Assembly (NCBI GenBank): GCA_965220715.1
Contig: OZ244843.1
Location: forward strand, 1,426,001 to 1,490,000
DNA from: Bin5 sp965220715
GTDB taxonomy: Bacteria > Chloroflexota > Anaerolineae > Caldilineales > Caldilineaceae
Direction of reading: 5' to 3'
DNA length: 64,000 bases
Shown here: positions 7,913 to 15,480 of the stretch, piece after piece
Position numbering within the stretch: the first letter of the stretch is position 1
How the letters are laid out: the number at the start of each line of letters is the position of its first letter
Translations under genes and position numbers: made by a program
The notes under the pieces: generated by a model
The model's input: the letters and a program-made list of their open reading frames with translations, nothing else
The model's database searches: none
Told to the model about the DNA's origin: nothing

Positions 7913-9640
7913 TCACTCATCGCGCGTCGACTCACCCTGCTCGAACCACGCCGACGGCTCGGGCAGCGAAGCGGCCAGGATTTCACCGAACTCCTGCCCT
8001 TGCCCCGTCTCGACAATATCGCCCAGCGACGAAAACTCCTGTTCAATTGTACTGCGCCGCCCCTGCGCGTCTTCCAGACGCTCGGCCGAGTTCTCGCCCG
8101 CCAGCGCCACCAGCAGAGCCAGGCGGCGAATCGGCGCAACATCCTCCCACGGCGTTATCGTGTCCGCAGCCAGCGTCCACTCCTGTGTCTGCGGCTCGCC
8201 GCTGCCCGGATGATGCCAGCGCAAGGCCAGCGTGCCCAGTGGCCCCGCCGCGCCGGCGCGCGGTTTCAACCGGTAGACAACGGTGTTCTCCTGGCCCACG
8301 TGCAACTCGGCGAAATCCTCTTCGTCATCCTCAAACGACTCATTCGCAGCCGCACGGTTCAGGTAGCCAACCAGCCGCCACTCCTCGACCGTGTCTGCAT
8401 CCCAAGAGACCTGGGCGCGTGCTTCGTCGGCAGCCGGGCTGAAAAGCTGGGCGAACGAGTCCGCCGCCAGCAGCCCCTGCGCCTCTTCCGGCGAATAGAC
8501 ATACCGGTACCACCCGTCGCCGTCGTTGCTCACCTGCTCCAGCAGGTCGTCATTGTAGTTCTCGATGCCCACACCCACCGCCACCAGGCGGATCGGGTTG
8601 GCCTCAGCCCGCTGCCCGCCCAGAGATTCTATGATCGACTCCGCGCGCGTGTCGCCCACGTTGGCCACACCATCGCTGATGAAGAAGACGTAATGCAGCG
8701 CGTCGGGGTCCTCCCGCCTCCCCGCCAGCGCCAGCTCATAGCCCTTGCGCAGGCCGGCCTCGGCATTCGTGCTCCCGTTGGGGCGGAAGCCGCGCAGCGA
8801 ACTGGCCAGCGCCGGGTCGTCAGGGGCCGCCTGTCTCACTGTGTACTCGCCCAAAACGACCTGAGAAAACTGGACGAGCGAAATCCGATCCTCTACCGAC
8901 AGACGGTTGATCAGCGCCTCAACGAGTGTGCGCGCAGTATCCAGCTTTTCGTCCTCTCCCATCGAGCCCGAAGCATCCAGCACCACCGAGACGTGGCGTC
9001 TGGACGGCATATCCGAAGGCGCCGCTGGGCTGAGTCCCATCAACACCAGCCAGGAGTCGGGGTCAAGCGGATCGGTCGTGACGGTCAGATCGAGATGGAA
9101 CGTTTCCTCGCCTTCGGGCCGGGGATAATCCCAGCGCAACGCGTTGAGCCACTCCTCAACCCTTACGTCATCCGGTTCGAGGACAAAACCCTGGCGAGCA
9201 AGCGCGAGCGAGCGGCGCCAGGACGCATCGTCGGCGTCGAGGCCAAAAGTGGACGTGGTCTCGAGACTGGTGGGAACCACCGGCGGCAGTTGCGCCTCCG
9301 GCTGGCGGCCGCGCCGGTTACCGCGCCCAGAATCGGGAGAGGGGCGGCCCGCAACCGCGGAGCCGGAGCTCGCAGAGGCGGATTGCATCGCCACCTGGCC
9401 GCCCGTTGCCCGCTTGCTCGAACTCGGCGCCGCCGCGTACTCCGCGCTCTCCGCTGGCGCCGCCGCCGCACAACCTGTCAGGATCAGCATCAACAGCCCT
9501 AACAGCAGAATGCTGTTCGCCCTTCGCCAAAATCCAACTGCTGGCACAAAAAAAGGACCTCCAGTGCCTTTATATTTGGTCAGACCGCGCGCGCGGTTCT
9601 CTGGCATGTCTCGGTTCGCTCTGTCGGCTCTGCGTGGCAT
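7913..9640 (-). CDS. von Willebrand factor A lipoprotein, YfbK type
   Basis: 575 residues. The N-terminus has a hydrophobic stretch ending in lipobox LTGC (Cys57), so the protein is probably lipid-anchored outside the membrane; a 40-residue basic lead precedes it, which is unusually long. Then comes a low-complexity Ala/Ser/Gly linker, a vWF_A N-terminal segment (STFGLDADDASW...DVRVEEWLNALRWDYP), the VWA domain with an intact MIDAS DASGSMGE (Asp222, Ser224, Ser226), and a DUF3520-like C-terminal region (VSWDADTVEEWRLVGYLNRA). This order is that of the YfbK family, whose function is not established. The start at 9640 is chosen for the AAGGAGG 7 nt upstream. Confidence 0.9.
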   Translation of the reverse strand: MPRRADRANRDMPENRARGLTKYKGTGGPFFVPAVGFWRRANSILLLGLLMLILTGCAAAAPAESAEYAAAPSSSKRATGGQVAMQSASASSGSAVAGRPSPDSGRGNRRGRQPEAQLPPVVPTSLETTSTFGLDADDASWRRSLALARQGFVLEPDDVRVEEWLNALRWDYPRPEGEETFHLDLTVTTDPLDPDSWLVLMGLSPAAPSDMPSRRHVSVVLDASGSMGEDEKLDTARTLVEALINRLSVEDRISLVQFSQVVLGEYTVRQAAPDDPALASSLRGFRPNGSTNAEAGLRKGYELALAGRREDPDALHYVFFISDGVANVGDTRAESIIESLGGQRAEANPIRLVAVGVGIENYNDDLLEQVSNDGDGWYRYVYSPEEAQGLLAADSFAQLFSPAADEARAQVSWDADTVEEWRLVGYLNRAAANESFEDDEEDFAELHVGQENTVVYRLKPRAGAAGPLGTLALRWHHPGSGEPQTQEWTLAADTITPWEDVAPIRRLALLVALAGENSAERLEDAQGRRSTIEQEFSSLGDIVETGQGQEFGEILAASLPEPSAWFEQGESTRDE

Positions 9641-10003
9641 TGTTGCCCTCCTTGTCGCTATCGTCCCCTCCGTCCATTCGCCGATTATGTCATATTGAAG
9701 GAGACGTTGTCCTGGTCGTGTGCAGCAGTCTAAACGGTTCACTGGCGGCCCGATTACTGCAGCAGGGGAAGTCCGCCTGCCCACTGTACGTCTCAGGGCG
9801 ACAAGGGGTTTCCTGATCCTGGCAAATGTATCAAAGTTTGAATTCTGTGGGTGCAGTGGCGGCTCGCTTGCGTCGGTTTGGACAACCGACTCTGTTGCAA
9901 GCGCACTTGAATCGCCTGGGGCAGGAGGCTATTTCATCCACCGCAGGCTTTAGTCCTGCTTGGGCGGGGCAGACGCGTTCGTCTGCCTGGTGAAAGATCT
10001 GCC
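9641..10003. other. Intergenic with two small hairpins
   Basis: No gene is recognised. Two adjacent hairpins lie just downstream of the DUF899-type gene on its strand: GCAGG/CCTGC at 9943-9959 and a perfect 8-bp stem with a CGTT loop at 9968-9987. No T-run follows, so they are not classic terminators; they may be REP-like or stabilise the 3' end. Confidence 0.45.
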
Positions 10004-10609
10004 TCAGTCGTTGGCAGAGGAGTAGTCGAAAAGCGGACCCCAATCGCCCGGCCCATCCGGCAGCAGATCGAACAGGTGCCACAAGCCGCAGTACAAGTCA
10101 CCCGGGCCGAATGCGTCTTTCGTTACGCGCACCATCGTCCCGTCTTCCTTCTTACGCAAAACCGATACCCCGGGTTGGTATCCGGACATGAACTCAACTT
10201 CATCCCATTGGAAGCCCATATCTCTTATAAACGTCGTGCCCTCTGCAGAGTACATCGGGAACCGCCATCCTCGCTTCCTCGCAAAATCCCTCTGCATGCT
10301 CGGACTGTCCGGCGACACCACCACGAAGCCGGTTCGGCTCTGCAAGTGCTGGAACACGCCGTTGAACTCGTCAGCCCACAGAGTGCAGTACGAGCAGCCT
10401 TCCCCCATGTTGTGGATAAGGATGAGGTCTTCCTTATCGCCGAACATCTCCGAAATCTTCACAGGACCGCCCGTGTTTCTCAGTTCGTAATCTCTCACAG
10501 GCTCCGAAGGCAGCTGGCGCCGTAGCTCCACCAGCTTCTGTCGAACCTTGTTAAGCTCTTCCTGGGCAATGGTTATCTCCCTCTCCAGTTCTGACCTGCT
10601 CTCAGACAT
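10004..10609 (-). CDS. DUF899-type thioredoxin-fold protein
   Basis: 201 residues beginning with an N-terminal coiled coil (ELEREITIAQEELNKVRQKLVELRRQL) followed by a thioredoxin-like fold of the DUF899/AhpC-TSA-like kind: DYELRNTGGPVKISEMFGDK, ILIHNMGEGCSYCTLWADEFNG with a CxxC pair, VVVSPDSPSMQRDFARKRGWRFPMYS. Family members are predicted redox proteins without an assigned substrate. The start at 10609 is supported by GGGAGG 6 nt upstream. The gene lies 34 bp after rmuC on the same strand, so the two are likely one transcript. Confidence 0.85.
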   Translation of the reverse strand: MSESRSELEREITIAQEELNKVRQKLVELRRQLPSEPVRDYELRNTGGPVKISEMFGDKEDLILIHNMGEGCSYCTLWADEFNGVFQHLQSRTGFVVVSPDSPSMQRDFARKRGWRFPMYSAEGTTFIRDMGFQWDEVEFMSGYQPGVSVLRKKEDGTMVRVTKDAFGPGDLYCGLWHLFDLLPDGPGDWGPLFDYSSAND

Positions 10610-10643
10610 ATCATCCTCCCTGTGCTGGCACCCTTTGCAGATG

Positions 10644-11849
10644 CTATATCTGTTCCCTGGCGTACTTGGAGATTCGGGCTGTCTTCTCAATCTGCTGGAC
10701 CTGCGGTATTTCGTCCTCTTTGTTTGTGACTAATTGGGCGAACTTTTGACTCTGAGGTACAACCCGGCGATCAAAGGAACCTATGGAGCGATCGAAGGCG
10801 ACAACAGCCTTTTCGAGCCGACTACCAACTTCCTGGTAGTGTTCGATGAATTTCAACATCCGTTCGTGCAACTCTACTCCCTCTTTCAGGATGTCTTCAG
10901 CGCTTTCGGCGACCTGGTGGCGCTGCCATCCGTGTGCAACGGACCACAACAGTGAAATGAGCGACGCGGGCGTGGCGATAGCCACCTTCTTGCCCATGGC
11001 ATACTCAATCAGCGTAGGATTGGCGCTCAGTGCCGCCGCCAGGAATTGGTCTCCGGGGACGAACATCACGACAAAACCCAGCGAGCCCTCTACCTTTGTG
11101 CCATAGTCCTTTTTCGCCAAGTCGTCTACTTGCGCCTTCAGGGCGCCGGCATGTCGTTTCAGAGATGCGTCCCTCTTCTGTTCATCATCCGCCTGTTGCG
11201 CATCCATGTATGCGGCCGTCGACGTTTTGGCATCAACAATCACCGTCCGCTGCTCCGGCAGCCGCACCGTCAGGTCGGGCCGGATCAGGGAGCCGTTCCC
11301 CGCGACCTGCTCCTCGAAGTCGCAGTACTTCTGCATCCCAGCCAGTTCGACGATTCGGCGCAACTGCACCTCGCCCCAGTTGCCTATCTGTCTGTTGTCG
11401 GCTAACGCGCCGGACAGCTTGCCAGTCTCCGCGGCAAGACTTTCGCTCCGCTGCGCCAGCAAATCAATCTGGGGGTTGAGCTTCTCGTAGTTTTGCGTAA
11501 GGGGCTTGACAAGCGCCTCAAACTGCTCGTGTCGCTGCTTGAAGTCCCCCTTGGCGGCCTCCAGCGTCTTCCCCAGGTTTTCCTGGGCCAAATTCATAAA
11601 CTGGGAATTGTTGGCCTGTAACGCCTGGCTGGCCGTAGCCTGGAAACTCTCTTTCAACTGCTCCTTGGCCATTTCCAGAATCTCTTCGGCATTGTCTCTT
11701 TCCTCCAACCGACCTTGCAGTGCAGCTTTCTCCTCCCGGTGATGCGCCTCTATGACTGACTGGCGGCTCTTGGCGCGGGATCCCTGCACCCACCAGCAGG
11801 CCGCGCCCCCTACCAGAATGCCTGCAACGACTGCAACGATTATTTCCAT
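10644..11849 (-). CDS. rmuC: DNA recombination protein RmuC
   Basis: 401 residues with the RmuC layout: an N-terminal transmembrane helix (IIVAVVAGILVGGAACWWV), a long coiled coil (about 25-130), then the nuclease-like domain with NWGEVQLRRIVELAGM, RPDLTVRLPEQRTVIVDAKTS (PD-(D/E)xK-type core with D...DAK) and FVPGDQFLAAAL. RmuC limits DNA inversions at short inverted repeats in E. coli; its biochemical activity is not settled. An RmuC-like nuclease in a genome full of inverted repeats is noteworthy but may be coincidence. The DUF899-type gene follows in the same direction. Confidence 0.95.
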   Translation of the reverse strand: MEIIVAVVAGILVGGAACWWVQGSRAKSRQSVIEAHHREEKAALQGRLEERDNAEEILEMAKEQLKESFQATASQALQANNSQFMNLAQENLGKTLEAAKGDFKQRHEQFEALVKPLTQNYEKLNPQIDLLAQRSESLAAETGKLSGALADNRQIGNWGEVQLRRIVELAGMQKYCDFEEQVAGNGSLIRPDLTVRLPEQRTVIVDAKTSTAAYMDAQQADDEQKRDASLKRHAGALKAQVDDLAKKDYGTKVEGSLGFVVMFVPGDQFLAAALSANPTLIEYAMGKKVAIATPASLISLLWSVAHGWQRHQVAESAEDILKEGVELHERMLKFIEHYQEVGSRLEKAVVAFDRSIGSFDRRVVPQSQKFAQLVTNKEDEIPQVQQIEKTARISKYAREQI

Positions 11850-11957
11850 TTGTAACTCCTCGCACGTACGTTATCCAGAATTTAGGTAACGTTAAGAACT
11901 GTGGCCAATTACCCTTCCCCGCAGGCCAAGGCCAGGACACGTAATTTAACCCAAAAA

Positions 11958-12266
11958 GGTAACTACTCAGCCGCAATCAGTTTGCGACCCTGAATGAGGC
12001 GAGCGAAGGTGTATTCTCTCTCCTCGCTCCTCTATACTCTCTCCTTGCATTATGGCGGTCGGGCCTTCGGCCCTCCCTTGTGCAGGGGCTGCGCCCCCGC
12101 AACGCCCCCCTCCAAAACCATCGCTCACCGACCTTACGCCGTATTCCCGGCAGTGCGGCTCAACCAACGTGGCGGCTGCCAACCGAATACGCAATCAGAT
12201 AGTCTGAATGGCGGCGGGGTTGAAGGACTGGTCAAGACAGATATTGTATGTGGCTTAGTAGTTACC
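11958..12266. mobile_element. 309-bp TIR element (MITE-like), copy 1
   Basis: The left end GGTAACTACTCAGCC (11958-11972) and the right end GGCTTAGTAGTTACC (12252-12266) are inverted repeats matching at 14 of 15 positions. Directly outside, CAAAAA occurs on both sides in the same orientation, as expected of a target-site duplication. Inside is a GGCGGTCGGGCCTTCGGCCC core (12054 onward) ending near 12120. No protein is encoded. The second full copy at 51254-51564 has the same ends, the same length and the same core. The right end is 18 bp from the sirtuin stop codon. Confidence 0.72.
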
Positions 12267-12284
12267 CAAAAAGGGGATACTCCC

Positions 12285-13052
12285 TCAGGCACCTGCCCGA
12301 TTAGCAGCCACAGCGCGCGCCAGCGCCGGTAGTATCTCCCCGCTCTTGCCCTGTAAGTATAGGTCGGACACCGCCGAGAGATGGCTAGGCTCCGGGTTGA
12401 CGTCAATGACCGTTGCCCCCGCCTGTTTCGCAATCAGCGGCAACTGGGCCGCAGGATAGACCAGCCCACTCGTGCCGACCACGAGCATCAGATCGCATGC
12501 ATGAGAAGCCTCGGCCGCCACCTCCACCACCTGCCAGGGCAGTCCCTCGCCGAACCAGACCACATCCGGCCGCACCAGGTCACCGCAGGAGGCGCAGGCA
12601 GGCGGCGAATCTGCGCGCCGCTGCTCCTCCGTCAAATGGTGAGGCTGCGCGCAGCCGCGGCAGCGGAATCGGAGCAGGCTGCCATGCAGATGAACAACGT
12701 CCGTGCTCCCGGCCTGCTCGTGCAGGTCATCCACATTCTGCGTCACCAGCAGAAACCGCTCGCATAGTCCAGCAAGTTGCGCCAGCGCAGTATGCCCGGG
12801 GTTGGGCGCGGCCGTTTCCAGCAGTTCCAGCCGCCACATATACCAGCGCCAGACCAGCCCCGGATCTCGTTCGAAGCCCTCGGGCGACGCCAGCTCTTCA
12901 GCGTCGAAGCGACTCCACAGTCCGGTCTGGGCATCGCGAAAGGTCGGCACACCCGACTCCGCGCTCACCCCGGCCCCCGTCAAACAGACAACAGCAGAGG
13001 CGGCCGAAAGGAGCTGCGCCGCCTTAGCAATAGCTCTTTCCATGCCACTCAC
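12285..13052 (-). CDS. cobB: Sirtuin, NAD-dependent protein deacylase (class III type)
   Basis: 255 residues with the full sirtuin motif set: GAGVSAESG (26-34) and FRD for NAD binding, TQNVDDLHEQAG, catalytic His123 in HLHG, four zinc cysteines (131, 134, 153, 156), and VVGTSGLVYPAAQLP. Tyr71 and Arg74 (WYMWR) give the YxxR pair that in SIRT5/CobB marks preference for succinyl- or malonyl-lysine, so desuccinylase activity is a reasonable inference. It removes acyl groups from lysines in the cytoplasm, producing nicotinamide and O-acyl-ADP-ribose. GTG at 13052 is the longest start; ATG at 13043 is equally possible. Confidence 0.93.
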   Translation of the reverse strand: MSGMERAIAKAAQLLSAASAVVCLTGAGVSAESGVPTFRDAQTGLWSRFDAEELASPEGFERDPGLVWRWYMWRLELLETAAPNPGHTALAQLAGLCERFLLVTQNVDDLHEQAGSTDVVHLHGSLLRFRCRGCAQPHHLTEEQRRADSPPACASCGDLVRPDVVWFGEGLPWQVVEVAAEASHACDLMLVVGTSGLVYPAAQLPLIAKQAGATVIDVNPEPSHLSAVSDLYLQGKSGEILPALARAVAANRAGA

Positions 13053-13083
13053 ATTCGCTCATCTCGGTGCTCAGCGTAGTATC

Positions 13084-13121
13084 CGACCACTATCCACTAT
13101 CCACTATCCACTGGCCACTGC
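13084..13121. repeat. Heptamer array A (CCACTAT)n
   Basis: Tandem 7-bp units CCACTAT/CCACTGG running into CTGCCGTT, directly downstream of the stop codon of the minus-strand phosphoglycerate mutase gene (stop at 13126-13128). The order stop codon, AAC(T/G)GCAG, heptamers recurs at 28.9 and 42.6 kb. Confidence 0.85.
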
Positions 13122-13125
13122 CGTT

Positions 13126-14358
13126 TCACGCCCCGAAGCGTTTCAGACGGCCGGCGTGGGCCATGGCCTGCGGGATCAGCGTCGTCGCGTGGCAGAGCCC
13201 CAACTGACCCCCCGCGCAGGCTCGTTCACCGAAGCCCCGGGCCGCGTCCGGCATCGCATGCGGGCTCCACAGCAGCGTCGGCACCGGATGCCAACTGTGG
13301 CTGCGCAGCACCGCCGGCGTACTGTGATCCCCGGTCACAATCAGCGCGCCCGGCCCCAGCTCCAGAATACGCGGAATCTCAGCGTCCACCGCCTCAATTT
13401 CGTGGACCTTGGCATCGAAATCGCCGTCTTCACCGTAGCTGTCCGTCTTCTTGACGTGAATGAAAAAGAAGTCGAACTCGTCCCACGCGCCCACAAGCGC
13501 GTCGATCTCATGCCGCGGGCGATCTCCCTCAAACCGGACCGCCTCCATACCCACCAGACTGGCGACACCGCGGTACATCGGATAGACCGCGATCGCCCCC
13601 GCCCGCATCCCGTAGATGTCGGAGAAGAGCGGCAGCCCGGGGTGCTGGGCCAGCCCGCGCAGATTCAGGCTATTGGCCCGCGGTTCACTGGCCAGCGCTT
13701 CACGAGCGTGCGCCGCCCAGCGGTTCACCAGCTCGGCCGTGCGCGCGCCTTCGCTGCTCCCGCTCTCGTCCCGCACCGGTAACGGCCTCTTGCCCACCGC
13801 CAGCGGATCGGTGTCCGTCAACTTGCCTCCCAGCCCCTCACCCCGCATCACGAAGACGAAGCGATGCTCCTGCACCGGCTCGACGAATACCTCACAGTCC
13901 TCGAACAACCCGGCGCTGGCCTCACGAAGTTTGGCTGTTAGCCGGATGCACTCCTCCGTGGCGATGCGCCCCGCCCGCCGATCCGTAATCAGGCCGTCGC
14001 CGCCGACCGTGGCGAAGTTGCCGCGTGCAGCCACGTCGTCGGCCTGCAAAGAGAAACCGATTCCCAGCGCCTCCAGGACGCCGCGACCGATCATGTAGCG
14101 CATCGGATCGTAACCGAACAAGCTCAGATGCGCAGGACCGCTGCCCGGTTCGATACCGGGGCGGATCGGGATGCTGAGTCCCAGCGAGCCGGCCGCGGCC
14201 AGCCGGTCCAAATTGGGCGTGTAAGCCGTCTCAAGTTCGGTTTTGCCGCCCGGCGTTGCCGGCAGCCCGCCCAGGCCATCCATCACCAACAGAACGATCT
14301 TGCCGCCGTCCTGATGCAAATCCCGCATCAGGTCAAACTCGGTGAATGGAGACGTCAT
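13126..14358 (-). CDS. apgM: 2,3-bisphosphoglycerate-independent phosphoglycerate mutase, archaeal type
   Basis: 410 residues. It interconverts 3- and 2-phosphoglycerate in glycolysis using a phosphoserine intermediate and divalent metals. Visible motifs: VLLVMDGLGG near the N-terminus (metal Asp27), TPNLDRLAAAG, GPAHLSLFGYDP with the candidate nucleophile Ser79, ARGNFATVGGDG, and FIHVKKTDSYGEDGD plus VTGDHSTP for the second metal set near the C-terminus. This is the ApgM alkaline-phosphatase-superfamily form rather than the longer GpmI. The start at 14358 has AGGAG 7 nt upstream. It lies 117 bp after the ABC importer genes, so it may be read from the same transcript, but there is no functional link. 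Confidence 0.94.
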   Translation of the reverse strand: MTSPFTEFDLMRDLHQDGGKIVLLVMDGLGGLPATPGGKTELETAYTPNLDRLAAAGSLGLSIPIRPGIEPGSGPAHLSLFGYDPMRYMIGRGVLEALGIGFSLQADDVAARGNFATVGGDGLITDRRAGRIATEECIRLTAKLREASAGLFEDCEVFVEPVQEHRFVFVMRGEGLGGKLTDTDPLAVGKRPLPVRDESGSSEGARTAELVNRWAAHAREALASEPRANSLNLRGLAQHPGLPLFSDIYGMRAGAIAVYPMYRGVASLVGMEAVRFEGDRPRHEIDALVGAWDEFDFFFIHVKKTDSYGEDGDFDAKVHEIEAVDAEIPRILELGPGALIVTGDHSTPAVLRSHSWHPVPTLLWSPHAMPDAARGFGERACAGGQLGLCHATTLIPQAMAHAGRLKRFGA

Positions 14359-14429
14359 CGTCTGACTCCTTCTGTGGGCGGAAGGTACAGCGAGGAGAAA
14401 GAACAGGCGAGAGGAAGCGCTGCGGAGGT

Positions 14430-14475
14430 GACGGAGTTTCTCTCACTACTCACTTCTCTTCACTCACTCCTCAAG
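14430..14475. repeat. CTC-rich fragment resembling the TIR-element left arm
   Basis: The stretch of TCTCTCACTACTCACTTCTC type resembles the CTC-rich left interior of the TIR-element copies at 58090 and 59785. It sits between the oligopeptide ATPase stop and the phosphoglycerate mutase start. Low complexity could also explain the similarity. Confidence 0.3.
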
Positions 14476-15480
14476 TCACGCCTCGTACAGATAGCAGGCC
14501 ACGGCATGGTCGTCTGCAACCGGGATGAGCGGCGGCTGTTTTTGGAGGCAGTTGTCCATCCGATGCGGACAGCGCTGGTAGAATCGGCAGCCGCTCGGCG
14601 TACCCTCCGCGCCCTGCGTTCTCATCGTCTCCTCCGCCGGCAATCTGATATTCGTGTCCCACTTGATCTTCGGGTCCGGCACCGGGATCGAGTTGATCAA
14701 CTCCTGCACGTAGGGGTGCTGCGGGTTCTCGATGATCTGGCCGGTATCCCCTGTCTCGGCGGTGATGCCCTGGAACAGAACGATCATTTTGTCGCCGATC
14801 TGGTAGGCTGTCGAGAGGTCGTGGGTGATGTACAGGAAGGAGATGCCGTGCTCGTCGCGCAGGCGCAGCATGATATCCAGGATCATGGCCCGCAGCGAAG
14901 CGTCCACGGCCGAGACCGGTTCATCGGCCACGATCAGGCGCGGCCGCAGCAGGTAGGCGCGCGCCACCATCACCCGCTGGCGCTGTCCCCCGCTGAGCTG
15001 GTGCGGGTATTTTTCCAGGATCTCGTCGCCGCGCAATCCGACCACGTTGAGCGCGTCCTCGATCAGTTCACGTCTCTCTGCCTTGTCACGGGCCAGGGGG
15101 AAATGGCGCATGACCAGGTTAAACGTGTGCTGGATGCGGAAGAAGGGGTTGAAGACCTCATACGGATCCTGAAAGATGGCCTGGACCTCCTGGCGGTAGG
15201 TCAGGCGCTGCTTGCGGTCCAGTTGCGATATATCAACGCCCTTGTAGAGGATCTGCCCCTGCGTCGGCGCGATAAAGCCGAGGACGAGATTCGCCAGCGT
15301 GGTCTTACCGCTGCCGCTCTCGCCCGCAATCGTCGTGATCTGCGCGGGGGACTCATGCAGGTCGAGGCTGAAGGAGTCCAGCGCCACCAGCGGCGGTTGC
15401 GAACTCAGAAAGCCCCCGCCAAACTCCATCGTGGCGTCCCTGATCTGCAGAAGCGGTTCCGCTTTGGCTGTCTCGCTCAT
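14476..15480 (-). CDS. Oligopeptide/dipeptide ABC importer ATP-binding subunit (OppF/DppF type)
   Basis: 334-residue ABC ATPase: Walker A GESGSGKTT, Q-loop VQAIFQDPYEVFNPFF, signature LSGGQRQR, Walker B RLIVADEPVSAVD, H-loop YITHDLS. The C-terminal Opp/Dpp extension with cysteines (GCRFYQRCPHRMDNC) is typical of the peptide-transport family, where it can bind an iron-sulfur cluster or metal. Its start overlaps the stop of the permease-ATPase fusion gene by 4 bp, so this is the second ATPase of one importer. Confidence 0.93.
   Translation of the reverse strand: MSETAKAEPLLQIRDATMEFGGGFLSSQPPLVALDSFSLDLHESPAQITTIAGESGSGKTTLANLVLGFIAPTQGQILYKGVDISQLDRKQRLTYRQEVQAIFQDPYEVFNPFFRIQHTFNLVMRHFPLARDKAERRELIEDALNVVGLRGDEILEKYPHQLSGGQRQRVMVARAYLLRPRLIVADEPVSAVDASLRAMILDIMLRLRDEHGISFLYITHDLSTAYQIGDKMIVLFQGITAETGDTGQIIENPQHPYVQELINSIPVPDPKIKWDTNIRLPAEETMRTQGAEGTPSGCRFYQRCPHRMDNCLQKQPPLIPVADDHAVACYLYEA

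Noticed and set aside
8000..9502. A 500-codon plus-strand reading frame
   Set aside because: Shadow of the VWA lipoprotein gene; Arg/Gln-rich without a domain.
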